NCBI RefSeq assembly: GCF_032884065.1
Contig: NW_027062665.1
Span: 2,843,266-2,907,265 of the forward strand
Direction: 5' to 3'
DNA: 64,000 nt
Source of the DNA: Artemia franciscana
Taxonomy: Eukaryota > Arthropoda > Branchiopoda > Anostraca > Artemiidae
The notes under the pieces are model-generated. The model was not told the origin of the DNA. It made no database searches and saw only the letters and a list, made by a program, of their open reading frames with translations. Both the position numbers and the translations under genes were made by a program. Shown piece after piece: positions 1 through 11,092 of the stretch (position 1 is its first letter; each line of letters opens with the position of its first letter).

Positions 1-301
1 AGAGTCCCGAAGACTGGTATGCTTACTCCTAAGGTTTAAAACAACTGAAAAAGGGGAAATGGAGAACAAAGAGAACCTTATGGAGGACTTTTGCGAAACA
101 CAGTCCGATGAAGCTAGTAGCAGGCTACTAAAGACTAAAAAAGACAACCGAACACTCTTGGGGAGTGAGACAAGAGTAGATGGCAGCCTCACAGCTGACT
201 AATAAGAGACCTTAAACTGCAGGCAATTCCAGATTGTCAAAAAGGATAAGAAGTTACTGGGGCAGGAGGTAGAGCTGCTCTATTAAAGTTACGCAATAGT
301 T

Positions 302-783
<482 letters not shown>

Positions 784-1310
784 ACCAGAATACACCAGAA
801 GAATATACACCAGAAGAATCATAACAGAATACATACCCTTTTTGGAGTGTTCATCCCAATTCCTGACTTAATTACTAAAATGTTATACTGCCGAAATGTC
901 TTGAATTTCCAGAGATTTTTTTTCGTCTCTTTCCAGAAAAAGTCCCGGGTATCCTAACAGAGGAGTTAGGCCACAGAAATTACAAGAGTTAGCTTTCACA
1001 CATATTTTATTTAGCAGCACAAGGAGTGAACGAGTGTAGCACAACAGTCAGTGCGTTGTTTCACAAGTGTTTTTGCATTGCTGTGAAAGCATTAGTGCTT
1101 GATCTAATATATTCCACTAAGAAAAAGAGATAATGGAAAATGAGTTGATAGGCTAGGGAGTGGTATCAGCATATCGTCAGTTATGTCATCTATGGGTCCC
1201 CAAATTGTTAAAAGTGTTTTTCGCCTTAATTCATTATAAAAAAAAAACATCATGTTTAAATCCCTTCTGTTTTAGTCTTTTATTCTTGAGAAGAGGGAGA
1301 CTTGACTTAC
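784..1310. other. Intron 3 sequence, no feature recognised
   Basis: On the gene strand this stretch is downstream of the exon 3 donor. I searched it and 1-300 for the next PTDSS exon, which should encode a DP-x-LG motif and a YGGNC-like motif, and found none. The next exon is therefore beyond the left edge. Confidence 0.5.
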
Positions 1311-1461
1311 TTGAAAAAGAGCAAATATGAGAAACAACTCATATAATATACTTAAGCAGAAAAGCAATCTCCAAAGGGCTGGATGGGGTCTCTTGAATGG
1401 GCCATCTGGCATTATGGCTACACCTAATACAATAAAGGTTCCAAGAGCAGCAATGATTCCT
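1311..1461 (-). CDS. Ptdss2: Phosphatidylserine synthase (PTDSS2-like), coding exon 3
   Basis: The acceptor TTTATTCTAG ends at 1462 and the donor is CAA/GTAAGT at 1310. The 151-base exon finishes an Arg codon and then gives 50 codons. It starts with GIIAALGTFIVLGVAIM, a membrane segment. Next comes the family hallmark MPDGPFKRPHPALWR, which matches the DGPFxRPHPAxWR loop conserved in eukaryotic PS synthases (PSS family). Then LLFCLSILYELFLIFALFQ forms another membrane segment. YELFLIF-LFQ is the PTDSS2 form; PTDSS1 has a different sequence there. The encoded part covers about residues 84-133 of the predicted protein. No frameshift or stop is seen, so this exon looks functional. Confidence 0.9.
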
Positions 1462-1966
1462 CTAGAATAAACAAAAACTTTAGTCAGATACTGGAATAAT
1501 ATTGGAGTGTTTTCTGCAGATTATGTGTATGTAACAATTAGACCAAAAAGAAAAATGTACTTTACAACAAACACAGATATTACAGAGCCAACTCTCGAAA
1601 AAAAAAAAAAATAACAAGTACTATCAAACCTGTATACAGCCATAATTATTCAAGTAAAATTTGCCAATGATGAACGTGATTTTTTCTCCATATTTTTCTA
1701 TTAATCAATAGTTACTATTCGTGGATCAGTAACATTGTTTCTTCTTTTAAGCATTGTATTCATAGCTACAAGTGGGAGAAACCAAAGAATAATTTGGCAA
1801 ATCGAAGAATGAGAATAAAATTTTATTTTTGAGTGAAATTTTCCGCCAAGGAGAACAGTACAACACACGGGGTGTGAGTAACTGAGTTGTGTAGAGTAAT
1901 GAACGTTATTCTATTGAAACAGAACTTGGCTTCAACAAATACAGATAATGCTGGAAAATCTGGCGC
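1462..1966. other. Intron 2, unassigned sequence
   Basis: AT-rich intron sequence with short poly-A runs (about 1600). A TTTCTATTAATC-type pyrimidine-rich stretch is present, but no coding or repeat structure could be supported. Confidence 0.4.
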
Positions 1967-2735
1967 CAACTTCATGGAAAATTCCCTTTCCCCAGGGAAA
2001 GATCCTCCCACGTAACCCTTCCCCCTGACCCCCCCACCAGAAAAAAATCCCCCCTGAAAACGTCTGTATACTTCATAATAATTACTACTATATGGAAATA
2101 ATGGGCAATGTTCACAAATTACATCCCTTCTCCCGGGGACTGTGGGGGATTAAGTCATTCTCAAAAACACAGTTATTAGATTTTTTTACTATACCGAACA
2201 AAATGGCTATCTCAAAATTTTGTTTGGGTGACTTTGGAAGAAATGAGCATGGGAGGGAGCCTAGTTGCCCTCCAATTTTTTTGATCACTTAAAAATAGCA
2301 TTAGAACTTTTAATTTCCGTTCGAATGAGCCCTCTCGTGATATTCTAGGACAAGAGGGTTGATAGAATCACCCCTGAAAAAAAAACGCAGCCATGATCTT
2401 TCTTCTGGCAAAAAAAAATACAAAATTCTACATTTTTGCAGATAGGAGCTTAAAACTTCTACGGTAGAGTTCTCTGATATGCTGAATCTGGTGGTGTGAT
2501 TTTCATGACTTTAGAGGGGGCTTTTTCCTTTTTTCGAAAATAAGGCGAATTTTTTCAGGCTCATAACTTCTGACGTTTAAGATCTAAACTTGATAGAGCT
2601 AATATATTTGAAATCAGGATAAAAATCTAATTCTTTTGACAGATCTATTGGTATCAAAATTCCGTTTCTTAGAGTTTCGGTTATTGCTCAGTCGGATCGC
2701 TCCTTACTTACAGTTCGTTATCACAAACTGTTTGA
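1967..2735 (+). repeat. Unclassified repeat family, copy A (3' part)
   Basis: This stretch is collinear with the right-hand parts of copies B (10300-11082) and C (54450-55244). Shared blocks include CCCCTGAAAACGTC, ACAAAATGGCTATCTCAAA, GCCCTCCAATTTTTT, TTCTCTGATATGCTGAAT and the terminal GCTCCTTACT...CAGTTCGTTATCA. The left hairpin modules seen in B and C are missing, so this copy is truncated. It has no coding capacity. Confidence 0.75.
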
Positions 2736-4365
2736 TTGTGTATTTATTATTGTTTTTACTTCTGATCTATAGTTATATTGGCTGATGGTATATATTAACG
2801 ACAGAAAATATAATTTGGCAATGGCCATGAATGTGCTTGTTTAGAATAAAATGATTTCACTGACTTGAATCAAATTGTGCTGGAAAAGCATAGACTAAAC
2901 TTGTTTCACATAGCAGATATATTTTATATATTAAAATAAGTTCAGTGTAATACTTGAAATAATATTTTGGCTTTAGCAAAATCTTCTAGCAAGATCAGGG
3001 TATTTGGGCTTTAGAAAGGTGCCACTCTTGCTGACACCAGGCCAATTGTGTTCCCTATAAAGATTTTAATAAATTTGGATGATTTATTACAGTAAATGAG
3101 ACTTGTTTCTGTCATTGCATTCCAGAACGATTCGAAACAATGAACTTCACCAGTCGGCAATTGTGTTGAGAAATAGGCAAAATATTCGACAGAATTGTTA
3201 TTATCTCTATTAGGCCTGGGACTTTACAGGATACCCTCTGTTTGCTTTAAGTTGTAATATCACCCTTTACTTTCTTATGAAAAAACTTGTCCTTTCTCTA
3301 TATACTGGTAAATTATGGTGAGTAGTAACAATAGTAATATGATAAAGTCGGTAATATTGGTAAATTATGTTGTATAGGTAAATTATGCTTTCCCTATCAT
3401 TGTTTTCTTGTTTTGTTTGTTGTTTGACCAAATCTCACAATGTTTTACAAATGTTCAATAGCTATGCTCTAAACCAAACCTTACTTAGCAGCATTTAGGG
3501 TTTATATCTCATATGAGACATATATGTTGCAACAAACATAACTGTAACTTGTATCCCAAAGAAAACATTTCTCATACCATTTGATTCTTTAATTTCATAT
3601 TTGCCTATTCAATTAACCAGATATATCAAATGATTGATACTTTTTCTCATAGAATAATTTAAACTGGACTAATAAATAGGAGAACATTTCTATTGAGATT
3701 TTGGTACAATAGTATTTTAATGTTGCAAAAGACAATTGTACTACTTCACAGACCCGTCTTTTGGCCAAAACACTGGTGAGATGAGGCATTAGTTCCCAAT
3801 TTTATGTTAAAGTTCCAATATATGATAAAAACTGTAACTTTTTTTTTATAAGCATCGAGTTGGTTATATTTAACTATAAAAAGTAGCTTAGGGATGAAGG
3901 CAGCCCCTTTATATAAAAGATAATAATAAAATAAAAGGACAATAACAAATAGATAATAAAATAAATAAATAGTAATAAATAATAATATTTTGTTATAGCC
4001 TAAAATAAATAATAATAAATAAAGAATAACAATAAATAAAATAAAATAATAAAATAAAAGATACTAATAAACGGATTTCTAATCATTTCGGGTTGTAATG
4101 CCACTCTTTACTTCTGTTTATTAAAATTAAACAAAACAAAACTAACTTCATTTTCTGTGCAGATACCAAATAAATAAATGGATTTATATATAGTCCAATT
4201 TGTATCTACCTGGTTATCTTGCTACACCCCAAAAAGCAGATATGCACGTTATCAAAGCTAGAATTATTATGTGTATTTTTTTTAACTACATAAATGTAAA
4301 TTCTAAAAACTTCACTTGCAGTCAACCACCAAGAGCAGTTTGATATAGATTCTAAAACTTAACAG
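2736..4365. other. Intron 2, AT-rich; AATA-type low-complexity tract
   Basis: No gene is recognised. Between about 3915 and 4075 the sequence is a degenerate run of AATA/AATAAT units. The rest is ordinary AT-rich intron. Confidence 0.5.
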
Positions 4366-4720
4366 AATACCACCACCACCTCTTTCTAGAATGAAAGAGG
4401 TGGAGGCAGCAAAAAAAATAACAAAATACCACCACCACCCGTTTCTAGAATGAAAGAGGTGGAGGTAGCAAAAAAAAATAACAAAATACCACCACCACCT
4501 CTTTCTATAATGAAAGAGGTGGAAGTAGCAAAAAAATATAACAAAATACCACCACTACCTCATTCTAGAATGAAAGAAGTGGAGGTAGCAAAAAAATATA
4601 ACAAAATACCACCACCACCTCTTTCTAGAATGAAAGAGGTGGAGGTAGCAAAAAAACATAACAAAATACGAACACCACCTCTTTCTAGAATGAAAGAGGT
4701 GGAGGTAGCAGAAAAATAGC
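4366..4720 (+). repeat. 60-bp minisatellite, about six units, each with a hairpin
   Basis: About six head-to-tail units of 60 bases run through this stretch. Each unit contains CCACCTCTTTC, then about 6 bases (TAGAAT), then GAAAGAGGTGG. That is an 11-bp inverted repeat able to form a tight hairpin, and it is followed by an A-rich spacer ending in AACAAAATACCACC. Because 60 is a multiple of three and the unit lacks stops, a long open frame of KEVEVAKK...PPPPLSRM repeats appears, but nothing suggests it is translated. It lies in intron 2 of the PTDSS2-like gene. Confidence 0.9.
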
Positions 4721-5308
4721 TACCTACATCCTAGCTTGAGCTGTACACCCATTCCTTAAGCTTGCATTAATTTAGAACAAAATAAATATAACTTGTCTCA
4801 AAAGTGCTCAAATGAATTAACAACAGACAAACACAGTACAAAATAAGCTGTACTAGCAAAACTGGCCTTCCAACAGAAAACCAAACCATTTCTCCTTTCA
4901 AAGATACCTTTTGTTGTTATGCAAGTCGTCTGGTGTTTTTGTATTCAAGATATGCTGAATAGACTATTTCTCTTGAGCAATTATAGATCTTATATTGACA
5001 TATTTTTCTGCTAGACATTACTAGAAGTACCCACTGACAAGTCATTTAAGCAAAATGTACTTAGCAGTTCTTTGTTAATTCAAGAAAGCAAAATAAATAG
5101 ATATATTATACAGAAATCCAAAGATGCTACCATAGATAGGTGCTGGGAGTCCCAGCAGTCCTATTTTAATTTTCTCTTCACAGCTGGTGAATTTTTGTGC
5201 AATAGATGGTCAACATTGAAAGATATTTTTTTTAACTTAGAAGTATCAAGATGAATACTGCGCCTGTAAACAATTATATATTTAAAAAAAAAGAAGCCAG
5301 GAACATAC
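4721..5308. other. Intron 2, proximal part, nothing recognised
   Basis: AT-rich intron sequence between the minisatellite and the exon 2 donor. The donor AAGAG/GTATGT lies at 5309/5308. No other structure was seen. Confidence 0.5.
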
Positions 5309-5407
5309 CTCTTAATATTGTAGTCAGTGTCATCGGTGATAGGTTCAAAAGCTACATAGACTAGAACAATGACTAGTACAAAGAGGGCTGTGAGGGTGTG
5401 AGCTCTC
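5309..5407 (-). CDS. Ptdss2: Phosphatidylserine synthase (PTDSS2-like), coding exon 2
   Basis: The acceptor is TCTATATTTCAG/GAGAGC at 5408/5407 and the donor AAGAG/GTATGT at 5309/5308. The 99-base exon completes the Trp codon of exon 1 and encodes RAHTLTALFVLVIVLVYVAF, the first membrane segment. It continues PITDDTDYNIK and ends with two bases of an Arg codon, which joins to Gly at the start of exon 3. In known PTDSS2 proteins an FFWRAHTLT motif is followed by a membrane helix and a DTAYNxKRG motif. Order and spacing match here. No damage is visible. Confidence 0.9.
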
Positions 5408-6240
5408 CTGAAATATAGAGCTTGTCAAACCTTGAGGGTAGTAGGATTGTATGAGTAAAAATGAGAGATACAAGACTATAGTCAATAGAATACTAGCTTT
5501 TTCAAAGGACAAGAGCATACAGGTTTGACTCTTACAGAGGGGAGAGGACTCGAAACATTTTTAATGTAAGGAGGTGGCCAAGGGTAGAAAAGGGTTTATT
5601 CTATGTATCTGTTATTCCCAGGGTCAGGGGTTGTTTGACTAAATTGTAGTCGAATATGGCACTTGCATGATATAGTCCCGACCACTCAAGTTGTTTATCC
5701 ATTGACGCATTGTAGAACCACTTTTTTCCATTAGTTTCTTTCAGCTTAGCGTGAGACAATACAAAAAGAAGTGACTGAATTGATGGGAAGTATATGATTT
5801 GGGCTATATATTTGCATATTAGGGGGGGAGGTAAAGTATTTGGACAGTGTGACGTTAGAAAACAATTCTTACTTCATAATATATGGAATAATTGCAGACC
5901 CGGTATACTTTACCCCTACCTCCACCCCCTAATGTGCAAATATATAGCCCAAATTTGTTTCCAAAGTATTATATTTTTATCATACTTATTTTAGTAGGAT
6001 TGAGTGTCTGAGAAACAGGTTCTACTTAGATCAAGAATATTAGGTCAGGGTCTCTAGATTACTAAAATTTTGGGTCATTTTAGGAAAAAATCCGTTTTAT
6101 TGACATGTCAACGCAAACATTTAAGGGAACCTGAATTTACACTCTCGTTGAGCCCCCCTACCTTCCTTTGAGGGTCCTTTCCCTTTTTAGGAAGGTCCTG
6201 TATTTACTTTGATTGAAACCTTTAAAACCAAGCAAATTTT
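5408..6240. other. Intron 1, left end; short foldback at 5797-5954
   Basis: The stretch is mostly unassigned. Bases 5797-5838 and 5906-5954 form an imperfect inverted repeat of about 42-49 bases with a 67-base loop. The left arm begins ATTTGGGCTATATATTTGCA and the right arm ends TGCAAATATATAGCCCAAAT. It could be a small foldback or MITE-like element. Confidence 0.65.
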
Positions 6241-6600
6241 TTACTCTTGAGAATCCTTATACCATCAAGTATTCAAAATTAGCTCTCTAAAATCAAGTCC
6301 TGAAAAATTAATGAAGATGAAATAGTGACTCAACCAGGATAAAATTTTATGGGTTTCTCGATTCCAACAGAAGTTTCAAGCTTAGCAAAAGACTTCTCCC
6401 TTGGTTCATTTTATGTATCTACTCTTGAAAATCCTTATACCACCAAGTATTCAAACTTTTTCTACAATAAAGTCCTGATAACCCAATGAAGATGAAATGG
6501 TGACTCAGCCAGGATACAATTAAACAGATTTCTCTATTTCAGCAAAATTTCAATCTTATAAAGTACTTCTTCTACCTGGTAGTCCCAGGATTTTTTTTAA
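6241..6600 (+). repeat. Tandem duplication, two units of about 180 bp
   Basis: TACTCTTGAGAATCCTTATA at about 6242 recurs as TACTCTTGAAAATCCTTATA at about 6420. The following roughly 170 bases are collinear: AAGTATTCAAA, AAGTCCTGA, AATGAAGATGAAAT, GTGACTCA-CCAGGATA, TTTCTC-ATT. Divergence between the units shows the duplication is old. Confidence 0.8.
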
Positions 6601-7259
6601 TAAGCAGTTTCTAAAATACATCAAGGCAACATAGGAGGCTCCAGTTATCTATTAAATAAAAAAACAAGTTTTTTGAAATTAAAGTAAGGAGCGACATTAA
6701 AACTTAAAACGAACAGAAATTACTCCTTATATGAAAGGGGCTATTCCTCCTCGACACCCCGCTCTTTACGCTAAAGTTTTTATTGTTTTAAAAAGTAGAG
6801 TTGCGAGAAAGAATCAAACTTTAGCGCAAGGAGCAGGGTGTCGAGGAGGAAAAGCCCCTTTCATATAAGGAGTAATTTCTGTTCGTTTTAAGTTTTAATG
6901 TCGCTCCTTACTTTAATTTCAAAAAACTTGTTTTTTTTATTTAATTTCTGATAGTTTTTGAATTAATGCATGTCTGATTTTGGCTCTCCGTACATAAATT
7001 ATTAAAATAAAATTTGCTATTAATTCTTTTTTTGGCTAAATGGCTTTCTCTTAGTTTTGATCAGACGATTTGAGAAATAAGGGGTGGGGAAGGAGGCCTA
7101 GTTGCCCTCCAATTTTTCGGTTACTTACAAAGGCAACTTTCGGTTACTTATAAAGGCAACTAGAACTTTTAATTTTTAACGAACGTTTTTATTAGTAAAA
7201 AATATACGTCACTTAAAAATTAACTTACGTAACAAACTTTTATCTATATATATAAAAAT

Positions 7260-8278
7260 AAGTTGTCTGTGTGTGGATCTGTGGATGGATCAGGTGACGT
7301 CATGGAAAAAACTAAAAAAAGGCAAAAACTACAAAAAAAACTAAAAACTAATAAAAAAAAATAAAAAGGCTAAAAAACTAAAAAAAACTAAAAAAAACTA
7401 AAAAAAACTAAAAAAAACTAAAAAAAGGTAAAAAACTAAAAAAAACGAAAAACTAAAAAAAAGGAAAAAACTGAAAAATAGAAGAGAAAAAGAAAACTAA
7501 TAAAATTTTAGGCTAAAAAAGGTAAAAAACTAAAAACTAAAAAAAAAAACTGAAAAAACTAAAAAAAGGCAAAAACTACAAAAAAACTAAAAACTAATAA
7601 AAAAAATAAAAAGGCTAAAAAACTAAAAAAACTAAAAAAAACTAAAAAAAAGGTAAAAAACTAAAAAAAACTAAAAACTAAAAAAAAACTAAAAAAAAGG
7701 AAAAAACTGAAAAATAGAAGAGAAAAAGAAAACTAATAAAATTAAGAATAAAAATAAAAAAAAAATAAAAAAGATAAAAACTAAAAAAAAAGTAAAAAGC
7801 AAAAACGAAAAAAAAAACTAAAAAAGCTAAAAAAAAAAATAAGTTGTCTGTGTGTGGATCTGTGGATGGATCAGGTGACGTCATGGAAAAAACTAAAAAA
7901 AGGCAAAAACTACAAAAAAACTAAAAACTAATAAAAAAAAATAAAAAGGCTAAAAAAACTAAAAAAACTAAAAAAAGGTAAAAAACTAAAAAAAACTAAA
8001 AACTAAAAAAAAACTAAAAAAAAGGAAAAAACTGAAAAATAGAAGAGAAAAAGAAAACTAATAAAATTAAGAATAAAAATAAAAAAAAAATAAAAAAGAT
8101 AAAAACTAAAAAAAAAGTAAAAAGAAAAAACGAAAAAAAACTAAAAAAGCTAAAAAAAAAAAAAAGGTAAAAACCAATAAAAAACTAAAAAGAAAAAAAG
8201 AAAAAAACTAAAAAAAATTTTCATCTAAAAAACTAAAAAAAAACTAAAAAAGGTAAGAACTAAAAAAGAAAAAAATAA
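7260..8278 (+). repeat. A-rich CTAAAAAA tract with duplicated Helitron 5' block
   Basis: Short units of the type AAAAAACTAAAAAAAGG recur through the stretch. The block starting AAGTTGTCTGTGTGTGGATC occurs at 7260 and again at 7841, offset 581 bases. The following A-rich sequence is largely duplicated with it. Open frames rich in Phe and Leu on the minus strand come from the poly-A composition and are not genes. Confidence 0.8.
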
Positions 8279-8746
8279 ATGACGACACTCAAAGAGAAAG
8301 CGACCGGGACAAAAGGAATGTTCGATTAGCAATCAACAAAGCACCGGGACACGGAGTATAAATGACGACCAGGACATAAGTAAAAAAAAAAACTAAAAAA
8401 ACTAAAAAGTAGGTAAAAACTACAAAAAAACTAAAAAGAAAAAAAACCCTAAAAACTAATAAAAAACTAAAAAATCTAAAAATCTAAATAAACTAAAAAA
8501 GAAAAAAAATAAAGGAGAAAAACAAAACTAAAAAACGAATGTATATACAGACCGGGACACCGGGATACAAATGACGACCGGGACACAGGGAATATAAATG
8601 ACCATACATAAGCCATAATGATCAGGACATAAGTAAAAAATATAAATGACGACCGGAACACAGGGACACAACTACAACGGGGACGCCGGGGGGCACAGGG
8701 GGATATAAATGACGACCGGGACACCGGGACAGGAATTGGTCGATTA

Positions 8747-8934
8747 GCAATCATCATCAACAAAGCTCAAGGGCAATCATTAGAATCATGAGGTATAGAT
8801 CTGAATACGGATTGTTTTCCCATGGACCATTATATGTTGCATGTTCAAGAGTCGGTAAACCTGACAATCTATTTATGTGCACAGACAATGGGACAGCAAA
8901 GAATGTTGTATATTCGCAAGTTTTACGTAGTTAA
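8747..8934 (+). pseudogene. Helitron helicase C-terminal fragment, copy 1
   Basis: The frame reads INKAQGQSLE, a Pif1/Helitron helicase motif VI-region hallmark. After an in-frame TGA and a one-base frameshift it continues SHGPLYVACSRVGKPDNLF and then CTDNGTAKNVVYSQVLR with a stop at 8934. LYVACSRV is the conserved Arg-finger segment of Pif1-like helicases. Only the last 60 or so residues survive. Confidence 0.8.
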
Positions 8935-9078
8935 AAACATATATATAATATATCTATCTATATTCACAGGTGGGACATAGGGACACAACTACAATGGCGC
9001 GTAACTAATATGGCGCGTAACGACTTACGCGCGCGGGGGGGCTTGGGGGGGGGGGCGCGAAGCGCCCCCACCAACCAG

Positions 9079-9885
9079 GTATGACGACACTCAAAGAGAA
9101 AGCGACCGGGACAAAAGGAATGTTCGATTAGCAATCAACAAAGCACCGGGACACAGGGAGTATAAATGACGACCAGGACATAAGTAAAAAAAAAAAACTA
9201 AAAAAACTAAAAAGAAGGTAAAAACTACAAAAAAACTAAAAAGAAAAAAAAACTAAAAACTAATAAAAAAACTAAAAAATCTAAAAATCTAAATAAACTA
9301 AAAAAGAAAAAAAATAAAAAAGGAAAAAAATAAAGGAGAAAAACAAAACTAAAAAACGAATGTATATACGGACCGGGACACCGGGATACAAATGACGACC
9401 GGGACACAGGGAATATAAATGACCATACATAAGCCATAATGACAAGGACATAAGTAAAAAATATAAATGACGACCGGGACACAGGGACACAACTACAACG
9501 GGGACGCCGGGGGGCACAGGGGGATATAAATGACGACCAGGACACCGGGACAGGGAATGTTCGATTAGCAATCACCATCAACAAAGCTCAAGGGTAATCA
9601 TTAGAATCATGAGGTATAGATCTGAATACGGATTGTTTTCCCATGGACCATTATATGTTGCATGTTCAAGAGTCGGTAAACCTGACAATCTATTTATATG
9701 CACAGACAATGGGACAGCAAAGAATGTTGTATATTCGCAAGTTTTACGTAGTTAAAAACATATATATAATATATCTATCTATATTCACAGGTGGGACATA
9801 GGGACACAACTACAATGGCGCGTAACTAATATGGCGCGTAACGACTTACGCGCGCGGGGGGGCTTGGGGGGCGCGAAGCGCCCCC
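9079..9885 (+). repeat. Tandem second copy of the Helitron 3' unit
   Basis: From ATGACGACACTCAAAGAGAA at about 9080 the sequence repeats the unit that begins at about 8279, including the ACCGGGACACAGGGA-type GC-richer block, the helicase tail and the terminal GGCGCGAAGCGCCCCC hairpin. The first unit ends in CCACCAACCAGG and the second in CCACCAACTAGG. The first terminus has therefore lost the CTAG-type end while the second kept it. Confidence 0.8.
9568..9755 (+). pseudogene. Helitron helicase C-terminal fragment, copy 2
   Basis: This is the same fragment as at 8747-8934, nearly identical. AINKAQG is followed by an in-frame TAA where copy 1 has CAA, then the same TGA and frameshift, then LYVACSRVGKPDNLF and VVYSQVLR with a stop at 9755. 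The shared TGA and frameshift show that the helicase was already dead when the unit was duplicated. The TAA is private to this copy. Confidence 0.8.
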
Positions 9886-9897
9886 ACCAACTAGGTG

Positions 9898-9931
9898 TTG
9901 GGGTGGCGCGAAGCGCCACCCCAACAGCTAG
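9898..9931 (+). other. Helitron 3' terminal hairpin and CTAG end
   Basis: TTGGGGTGGCGC, GAA, GCGCCACCCCAA form a perfect 12-bp stem with a 3-base loop, followed by CAG and CTAG at 9928-9931 and then host T. A related GC-rich hairpin (GGCGCGAAGCGCC core) lies immediately upstream and also ends the first tandem unit near 9078. Confidence 0.85.
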
Positions 9932-11092
9932 TATTCTTATATTTTTGATTATATATATGAGGGGGTTTGTCCCCTCGTTAATACCTCGCTCTTCACACTA
10001 AATCTTAAGTTTTGTCCCGATTCTTTAAGAATGACCCCTGAATCAGAAAGACCGTAGAATAAATAGTTGAAATTACTAAAAATAATTTAGCATAAAGAGC
10101 GAAGTATTTATCTCCTTCTAAATACCTCGCTCTTTATGCTAAAGTATTTTTAGAACCCCTCATATGCGTAATAATCTCTGTTCGTTTTAAGTTTTAATGC
10201 TTCTCCTTACTTTCAATTGAAAAAACTTTTTCATGTTTATATTTTTATTGTTTTTTTTAATAGTAACGCTAGAAAATTCTGCACCCTTTTCATTGAGTTT
10301 CTCTTCCCCCATGAAATATTCCTCCAAGAAAAGATCCTCCATATAGCCCCCTCCGCTGGACCCCACAGCCAAACAAAAAAATTCCCCTGAAAACGTCAGT
10401 ACACTTCCCAATAACCATTACTGTGTGTAAACATTGGTCAAAGTTAGTAACTTGCAGCCCCTTCCCCAGGGACTGTGGGGGGTAACTCATCCCCAAAGAC
10501 ATAGTTATTATGGTTTTCGACCATGCGGAACAAAATGGCTATCTCAAATTTTGATCCGTTGACTTTGGGAAAAAATGAGCGTGGGAGGGGGCCTAGATGC
10601 CCTCCAATTTTTTCGGTCACTTAATAAGGGCACTAGAACTTTTCATTTCCGTTAGAATGAGCCCTCTTGAAACACTCTAGGACCGCTTGGTCCATACGAT
10701 GACCCCTGGGAAAAAAAACAAATAAACACGCACCCGTGATTAGTCTTCTGGCAAAAAATACGAAATCCAACATTTTTGTAGATTGGACCTTGAAATTTTT
10801 TCTATAGGGTTCTCTGATACGCTGAATGCGATGGTGTGATTTTCGTTACGATCCTATGACTTTTAGGGGGTATTTCTCCCTATTTTCCAAAATAAGGCAA
10901 ATTTTCTCAGGCTCGTAACTTTTGATGACAAAGACTAAATTTGATAAAACTTATATATTTGAAATCAACATAAAATCCGACTCTTTTGATATATCTTTTA
11001 GCATCAAAAATCCGTTTTTTAGAGTTTCGTTTACTATTGAGCCGGGTCGCTCCTTACTACAGTTCGTTACCACGAACTGTTTGATTGGATTT

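Larger units (their letters stand above)
7243..9931 (+). mobile_element. Helitron (rolling-circle transposon), non-autonomous remnant
   Basis: The 5' end is TCTATATATATAAAAATAAG followed by TTGTCTGTGTGTGGATCTG, a typical arthropod Helitron start. The 3' end is a perfect 12-bp hairpin at 9898-9924 followed by CAGCTAG. The insertion lies between host A and T, as Helitrons do. The matching position in copy C (54136/54137) has no insertion, which fixes both boundaries. Inside are A-rich CTAAAAA blocks, a second copy of the 5' terminal block at 7841-7886, and two tandem roughly 800-base 3' units (8279-9078 and 9080-9885). Each unit has a decayed helicase C-terminus. No Rep domain is present. Confidence 0.85.
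6652..11082 (+). repeat. Unclassified repeat family, copy B (full length, interrupted by a Helitron)
   Basis: Without the Helitron (7243-9931) this copy is about 1.74 kb and collinear with copy C (53600-55244). It starts with a large palindrome: arms 6652-6779 and about 6817-6945 carry AAAGTAAGGAGCGACATTAA and its complement, with a short loop. A second palindromic module follows at about 9955-10220. Next is a non-coding body, and the copy ends in TCGCTCCTTACTACAGTTCG followed by a small hairpin (CAGTTCGT/ACGAACTG). The outermost blocks are inverted relative to each other (GTAAGGAGCGAC versus GTCGCTCCTTAC). No ORF is conserved between copies. Confidence 0.8.

Noticed and set aside
4450..4719. 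89-codon ORF of KEVEVAKK/PPPPLSRM repeats
   Set aside because: It is the translation of a 60-bp minisatellite without stops; it lies within an intron and has no sign of independent coding.
4366..4720. CRISPR-like array
   Set aside because: Repeats are contiguous 60-bp units without unique spacers, in a eukaryotic intron.
7678..9584. Phe/Leu-rich minus-strand ORFs that look like membrane proteins
   Set aside because: They read the complement of A-rich CTAAAAA tracts and the repeat ACCGGGACA blocks in the Helitron; they are duplicated with the unit and show no conserved protein.
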